Source: Thiohalospira sp051746205 | GTDB taxonomy: Bacteria; Pseudomonadota; Gammaproteobacteria; Thiohalospirales; Thiohalospiraceae | Direction: 5' to 3' | DNA: 9,699 nucleotides | Assembly: GCA_051746205.1 (NCBI GenBank) | Contig: JBNJEU010000060.1 | Location: 1-9,699, forward strand | Shown: in pieces, positions 6,384-9,699 of the stretch | How the letters are laid out: every line of letters begins with the position of its first letter | Numbering within the stretch: position 1 is the stretch's first letter | Notes under the pieces: generated by a model | Told to the model about the DNA's origin: nothing | The model's input: the letters and a program-made list of their open reading frames with translations, nothing else | The model's database searches: none | Made by a program: the position numbers and the translations under genes

Positions 6384-7310
6384 TCATTCCTGTCCGCTGG
6401 TCTGTTCGAAGGTGACGATGTTCTCGTTGGCCTCGGAGGTGATCTCGCGACCAAGGCTGATCTGACCGGAGCCACTGATCGGGACCTCCTCGCGGCGCAG
6501 GAAATGCGGGGCCTCGTTGCCCTGCTGGACATAGCTGCCGTTGGTGCTCTGATCGACCACGAAGATCTTGTCCCGCCGCAGCTCGATTCGAACATGCTGG
6601 CGCGAGGCCAGTTCCTCCTTCACCTGGATGTCGCAGACCGCGCCGCGACCGAGGGTCAGTGATTCACGCTCGGGACTGATCTCGAACTCGTTCCCCTGGT
6701 AGACGATGCGCATCCGCGCCGGTTCGGCGGTGTTCGCGACCATGGCCGGCATGTCGGCGGCCATGTGGGTCACCGCGTCCTGCTCCCAGATGACCTCGAC
6801 GATCTCCAGCTCGCCCTTGCCCTTGACGTAGGCGTAGTCGACGAAGCGGGTGTCCTCGCGAAGGCTCTGGGGGAGTTCCTCGGCAGTAATGCTGGTGGTG
6901 ATGATCTGCTTCGGCTTGGCCTGCGAGGCCATGCGCGCGGCGATGTTCACGGCGTCGCCGAAGACATCCTCCGATTTCTCGATGGCCGGGCCGTGGTGGT
7001 AGCCGATCTTGATGTGGATGGGCGTGGGATGCTCGCCCTCCTCGTTGGCCTCCTCCATGGTCTCCTGCATCTCGGTGGCGGCGTTGGTGGCGACCTCGGC
7101 GGAGGGGAAAGTGCACATCACCTCGTCGCCGATGGTCTTGATTACCGTCCCACCGTAGTTCGTGGTGATCTTCATCAGATCGTCGAGGGTCTGACCAATG
7201 ATGGCGTTGGCCTGTTCGTCGCCCAGGGTGTCGTACAGCTTGGTGCTGCCGCTGACGTCGGCGAAGAGGATGGAGAGATTCTTGTTGCGCTTGAACATGG
7301 GCCGTTTCAC
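6384..7310 (-). CDS. Class III adenylate cyclase with C-terminal FHA domain
   Basis: This 308-residue cytoplasmic protein is predicted to make cAMP from ATP and to bind phosphothreonine. The cyclase domain (about 10-175) has the full class III set: metal-binding Asp18 (FADVSGST) and Asp62 (IGDEVM), adenine-selecting Lys58 and Asp115, and the transition-state residues Asn122 and Arg126 (DVFGDAVNIAAR). This favours adenylate over guanylate cyclase and an active enzyme. The FHA domain (about 210-290) has GR (221-222), S236-R-Q-H239 and N257-G258, the residues that contact phosphothreonine in this family. There is no membrane segment, so recruitment would depend on the FHA domain. It is first in the operon, ahead of the phosphatase and kinase. 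The GTG at 7310 and the ATG at 7298 (four codons later) both lack a clear Shine-Dalgarno sequence, so the exact start is open. The domain order (cyclase, then FHA) and the physical link to a kinase/phosphatase pair are the notable points. Confidence 0.93.
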   Translation of the reverse strand: MKRPMFKRNKNLSILFADVSGSTKLYDTLGDEQANAIIGQTLDDLMKITTNYGGTVIKTIGDEVMCTFPSAEVATNAATEMQETMEEANEEGEHPTPIHIKIGYHHGPAIEKSEDVFGDAVNIAARMASQAKPKQIITTSITAEELPQSLREDTRFVDYAYVKGKGELEIVEVIWEQDAVTHMAADMPAMVANTAEPARMRIVYQGNEFEISPERESLTLGRGAVCDIQVKEELASRQHVRIELRRDKIFVVDQSTNGSYVQQGNEAPHFLRREEVPISGSGQISLGREITSEANENIVTFEQTSGQE

Positions 7311-7336
7311 GTTGCCGGAGGCTGAATAATTTGAAG

Positions 7337-7370
7337 TGTATAGCAGAATTCATGGGGGTGTTTGTGTCAA
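7337..7370 (-). promoter_or_regulatory. Candidate promoter for the cyclase-phosphatase-kinase operon
   Basis: Reading the minus strand, TGCTATACA at 7345-7337 is an extended -10 element (TGn plus TATACA, four of six matches to consensus). A perfect TTGACA lies at 7370-7365, but the spacer to TATACA is 22 bases, too long for a standard sigma-70 promoter, so the extended -10 may act largely alone or the TTGACA may be chance. Transcription would start near 7330, about 20 bases before the GTG at 7310, giving a short leader. The segment is noticeably more AT-rich than its surroundings. Confidence 0.4.
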
Positions 7371-7503
7371 GTTGCAAGGGCCCAAATTTTGCCCACCCGG
7401 CGCGGTCTCATGCGATCCGTGCCGGTGAGCCCCCGTTTGCAGTCGTGGCCGCGGTCGCCGGTTCGGTTCCGCGATCATCGTCCCTGGAACGCGAGGCGAG
7501 ACG

Positions 7504-7526
7504 TTGCCGGTCGCTTGGGGTAGAAT
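7504..7526 (+). promoter_or_regulatory. Candidate promoter -10 for prk
   Basis: TAGAAT at 7521-7526 matches the -10 consensus in five of six places and lies about 60 bases before the prk ATG. No well-spaced -35 is evident: TTGCCG at 7504-7509 is only 11 bases away. Carbon-fixation genes are often controlled by the LysR-type activator CbbR, which could compensate for a poor -35, but I could not define an operator. Confidence 0.35.
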
Positions 7527-7585
7527 GGCGCCCAATTTATCCCGGCTTACGCTCAACATCCCGACAACAGAAGGGGGCAAATCCC

Positions 7586-8476
7586 ATGTCCGAAAAGCAT
7601 CCCATCGTGGCGGTGACCGGTTCCTCCGGCGCCGGGACTTCCACCGTCAAGCGCGCCTTCGAGCACATCTTCCGCCGCGAGGACATCAATCCCGCCATCA
7701 TCGAGGGGGACTCCTATCATCGCTATGATCGCGCCGCGATGAAGGAGGAGATGAGCAAGGCCCAGCAGGAAGGGCGCAACATGAGCCATTTCGGTCCCGA
7801 GGCCAACGTCTTCGACAAGCTCGAGGAGACCTTTCGGGACTATGCCGGGAAGGGCATGTGCAATCGCCGCTACTACCTCCACAACGACGACGAGGCGGCC
7901 CATCACAACGCGCGCCTGGGCACCGACAAGAAGGCCGGTGAATTCACCCCCTGGGAGGAGATCCCCGACGACACCGATCTGCTCTTCTACGAGGGGCTCC
8001 ATGGCCTCGTGAAGACCCCGGACGCCGATCCCTCGCAGCATGTCGACCTGGGTGTGGGCGTGGTGCCCATCGTCAATCTCGAGTGGATCCAGAAGATCCA
8101 CCGCGACAGCGAGGAGCGCGGCTACTCCGCCGAGGCCATCGTCGACACCATGCTGCGGCGCATGCCGGACTACATCAATCACATCACGCCGCAGTTCTCG
8201 CGGACCCACGTGAATTTCCAGCGGGTGCCGACGGTGGACACCTCCAACCCGTTCATTGCCCGCGACGTACCGACCCCGGACGAGTCGATGGTGGTCATCC
8301 GCTTCAGCGATCCGGAGCAGGTGGATTTCCCCTTCCTGCTCAACATGATCAACGATTCGTTCATGAGCCGGCCCAATACCCTGGTCGTCCCCGGCGGCAA
8401 AATGGGCTTCGCCATGGAGGTGATCCTCACCCCCATGCTGCACGAGATGATCGAGCGCAAGCGCAAGAAGGGCTGA
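7586..8476 (+). CDS. prk: Phosphoribulokinase, bacterial class I
   Basis: This 296-residue enzyme phosphorylates ribulose 5-phosphate with ATP to give ribulose 1,5-bisphosphate, the RuBisCO substrate, in the Calvin cycle. The Walker A loop is GSSGAGTST (12-20). Residues known to matter in the Rhodobacter sphaeroides enzyme have counterparts here: Asp42, His45 and Arg49 in EGDSYHRYDRA, Glu136 in FYEGLHG, and the Lys170/Arg173/Asp174 cluster in IQKIHRD. The family block FQRVPTVDTSNPF (211-223) is intact, as is the C-terminal PGGKMG (269-274). Length is normal for the class I form, which in studied bacteria is octameric and activated by NADH. The frame is open 85 codons upstream, but the ATG at 7586 has AAGGGGG (7571-7577) eight bases before it and matches the family N-terminus. 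The similar Escherichia coli PrkB, in a non-autotroph, is a caution: an autotrophic role is likely but needs RuBisCO elsewhere in the genome. Confidence 0.95.
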   Translation: MSEKHPIVAVTGSSGAGTSTVKRAFEHIFRREDINPAIIEGDSYHRYDRAAMKEEMSKAQQEGRNMSHFGPEANVFDKLEETFRDYAGKGMCNRRYYLHNDDEAAHHNARLGTDKKAGEFTPWEEIPDDTDLLFYEGLHGLVKTPDADPSQHVDLGVGVVPIVNLEWIQKIHRDSEERGYSAEAIVDTMLRRMPDYINHITPQFSRTHVNFQRVPTVDTSNPFIARDVPTPDESMVVIRFSDPEQVDFPFLLNMINDSFMSRPNTLVVPGGKMGFAMEVILTPMLHEMIERKRKKG

Positions 8477-8507
8477 GGCCCGACGTTTCCGCGCGAGGCG
8501 GTGACCG

Positions 8508-9050
8508 GTGCGTCTCTGGCAACAGGGCCTGTTCATGGCGTCGCGCTGGGCCTGGCGCGTGGCCAAAGAGGGGGTTGTACTGCCCGTTCCGCGCTCGGTC
8601 CTGGAACGGCTGGCCGCGAAGCTGGACGACCCCACCGTCGAGAACCTGGTCATCGAGCCTCGGCCCCAGGGACGGCTGCGGGTGGCCGGGCGCAAGAAGG
8701 TGGGGGTCTGGCTCGATTTCGAGATCGTCTTCGAGCTGGCGGCGCCGGGGTCCGGCGATCCGCCACGCGCGTTGATCCTCGTCCCGGAATCGGTCTCTCC
8801 CTTCCCGGCGCGCGGGCCGATGCTCGCCGCCATGGAGGCGCTCACCGGTGTCGAGCGACAGGGGGACCGCATTCTTCTCAATCTCGATACGCTGATGACC
8901 GGTCACGAATGGGGGCGCAAGGTCCCCGCAATGGTGCGTGAGCGGGTTCGGGTGGCCGACGTCACCACGGAGGAGGGGCGGATCCGGATGAAGCTGCGGC
9001 TGTCTTCCAGTGCTCGGGGGCCCGGACCCCCGGAGCGTGCCGGTTCATGA
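8508..9050 (+). CDS. Hypothetical protein between prk and ampG
   Basis: I do not recognise this 180-residue protein with confidence. It starts at a GTG with GAGG (8495-8498) nine bases upstream, 31 bases after the prk stop, and its stop overlaps the ampG start, so the three genes are probably co-transcribed. Residues 1-30 are an amphipathic, Trp/Arg-rich segment with no clear signal peptide. From about 45 to 165 it alternates short strands (ENLVIEPRPQGRLRVAG, WLDFEIVFEL, RIRMKLRL) with one helix (about 103-113). The pattern of a ligand-like beta sheet, a Pro-rich turn (SVSPFPARGP), then RILLNLDTLM is faintly like lipid-binding beta-sheet proteins of the DUF2993/LmeA type, but this is an impression of layout, not an identification. 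The last 12 residues are low-complexity. An ATG at 8535 is an alternative start. Confidence 0.72.
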   Translation: MRLWQQGLFMASRWAWRVAKEGVVLPVPRSVLERLAAKLDDPTVENLVIEPRPQGRLRVAGRKKVGVWLDFEIVFELAAPGSGDPPRALILVPESVSPFPARGPMLAAMEALTGVERQGDRILLNLDTLMTGHEWGRKVPAMVRERVRVADVTTEEGRIRMKLRLSSSARGPGPPERAGS

Positions 9051-9699
9051 CCGGACACGGTCTCACCGACGAAGCGGGTCGACCGGAGGGCTTTCGCGTC
9101 TATCTGCGGCCCCGGGTTCTGGGGATGCTCTTCCTCGGTTTCTCCGCCGGCCTGCCGCTGTTGCTGGTGGGCGGTACCTTTACTGCCTGGTTGCGCGACA
9201 TCGGTATCGAGCTGGCGGCCATCGGGTTTCTCAGCTGGGTCGGCATGGCCCACAGCATCAAGGTTCTCTGGGCCCCGGTGGTGGATCGGCTGCCGTTGCC
9301 GGTGATGACGCGGTTCTTCGGCCGGCGCCGGTCGTGGATGCTGCTGGCCCAGTTGACCATCGCCGGCGCCCTGCTGGGGATGGCGCTGACCGACCCGCGC
9401 GACGCCCTCTGGCTGGTGGCGGTCTGGGCGGTCCTCGCCGCCTTCGGCTCGGCCACCCAAGACGTCGCCATCGACGCCTACCGGGTGGAGGCGGTGGCGC
9501 GCCAGCGCCAGGCGGCCATGGCGGCCACCTACGTTCTCGGCTACCGGGTGGCCCTGCTGACCGCCGGGGCGGGGGCGTTGCATGTGGCGGCGGTGGGGAA
9601 CTGGGGTCTGGCCTATGCCGCCATGGGGGTGCTGATGGGGGTCGGGATCGTGACCACCCTGATCATCCGCGAGCCGGAGGTGACCCGCAACGGCGCCAC
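9047..9699 (+). CDS. ampG: AmpG-family muropeptide permease (3' end outside window)
   Basis: This major facilitator superfamily transporter is expected to carry anhydromuropeptides from the periplasm into the cytoplasm for cell-wall recycling. 217 codons are visible and the frame is still open at the window end. AmpG-like landmarks: LGFSAGLPLLLVGGT (30-44), WLRDIGI (48-54), LWAPVVDRLPLP (74-85), the cytoplasmic loop GRRRSW (92-97) and SATQDVAIDAYR (135-146). About six membrane helices are visible, the first half of a 12-14 helix protein. A 20-residue polar N-terminal tail precedes helix 1. The ATG overlaps the previous stop as ATGA, implying translational coupling with the unknown gene upstream. 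Uptake of muropeptides by AmpG feeds AmpC beta-lactamase induction in some enterobacteria and pseudomonads; nothing here shows that link in this organism. It may equally be one of several AmpG-like MFS paralogues with another substrate. Confidence 0.9.
   Translation, partial: MTGHGLTDEAGRPEGFRVYLRPRVLGMLFLGFSAGLPLLLVGGTFTAWLRDIGIELAAIGFLSWVGMAHSIKVLWAPVVDRLPLPVMTRFFGRRRSWMLLAQLTIAGALLGMALTDPRDALWLVAVWAVLAAFGSATQDVAIDAYRVEAVARQRQAAMAATYVLGYRVALLTAGAGALHVAAVGNWGLAYAAMGVLMGVGIVTTLIIREPEVTRNGA

Noticed and set aside
6380..6595. A 72-residue N-terminal extension of the PP2C phosphatase
   Set aside because: The extension is an Arg/Ser/Pro-rich out-of-frame reading of the FHA domain coding sequence, and ATG 6379 has a well-placed AGGAA.
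556..7310. Type VI secretion regulatory cluster (PpkA/PppA/Fha)
   Set aside because: The domain types match, but no secretion structural gene is in the window, the FHA protein is a cyclase, and the kinase ends in a long helical stalk with an FGE-like domain. A link outside the window cannot be excluded.
7331..7585. An 85-codon in-frame N-terminal extension of prk
   Set aside because: Phosphoribulokinases begin just before the Walker A loop, the ATG at 7586 has a good Shine-Dalgarno sequence, and the extension covers the AT-rich region holding the divergent promoter.
8903..9583. A 226-codon minus-strand frame opposite ampG
   Set aside because: The translation is Gln/His/Arg/Pro-rich and domain-free, while the plus strand in the same place encodes a clear AmpG with conserved motifs and membrane helices.

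Overview
The window looks like a piece of a high-GC, probably halophilic gammaproteobacterium with a Calvin cycle. The evidence is a bacterial-type (class I) phosphoribulokinase, GC-rich codon use throughout, and strongly acidic proteins. An Ectothiorhodospiraceae/Chromatiales-like sulfur-oxidising or purple-sulfur autotroph would fit, but this placement is inferred from the proteins and not proven.

Layout. Positions 1-477 (+) hold a small acidic helical protein of unknown function whose true start may lie before the window. Facing it, positions 7310 down to 556 on the minus strand form one tight four-gene operon: (1) a class III adenylate cyclase with a C-terminal FHA domain, (2) a soluble PP2C-type Ser/Thr phosphatase, (3) a 1507-residue single-pass membrane Ser/Thr kinase with a long helical/TPR-like region and a C-terminal formylglycine-generating-enzyme-like (FGE/SUMF1) domain, and (4) a small tail-anchored protein. 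Junctions are 4, 13 and 15 bases. From 7586 a divergent plus-strand cluster carries prk, an unrecognised 180-residue protein, and the start of ampG (muropeptide permease), which runs off the window. The last two overlap by four bases (ATGA). The 275-base divergent intergenic region (7311-7585) holds a candidate promoter for each direction.

How the genes may work together. The operon encodes a writer (kinase), an eraser (phosphatase) and a reader (FHA domain) of threonine phosphorylation, with the reader fused to a cAMP-making domain. The most notable feature is a short motif, acidic residues followed by A-T-V-[I/V]. It occurs five times in the disordered N-terminal part of the kinase (T90, T111, T134, T153, T170) and once in the otherwise unrelated tail-anchored protein (T97). 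I propose that these are autophosphorylation/substrate sites that dock the FHA domain of the cyclase, bringing cAMP synthesis to the membrane under control of the kinase's extracytoplasmic region. The parts are read from sequence and known families; the circuit is inference. No type VI secretion genes, which often accompany kinase/phosphatase/FHA sets, are visible here.

No rRNA, tRNA, CRISPR array, insertion sequence or convincing intrinsic terminator was seen.
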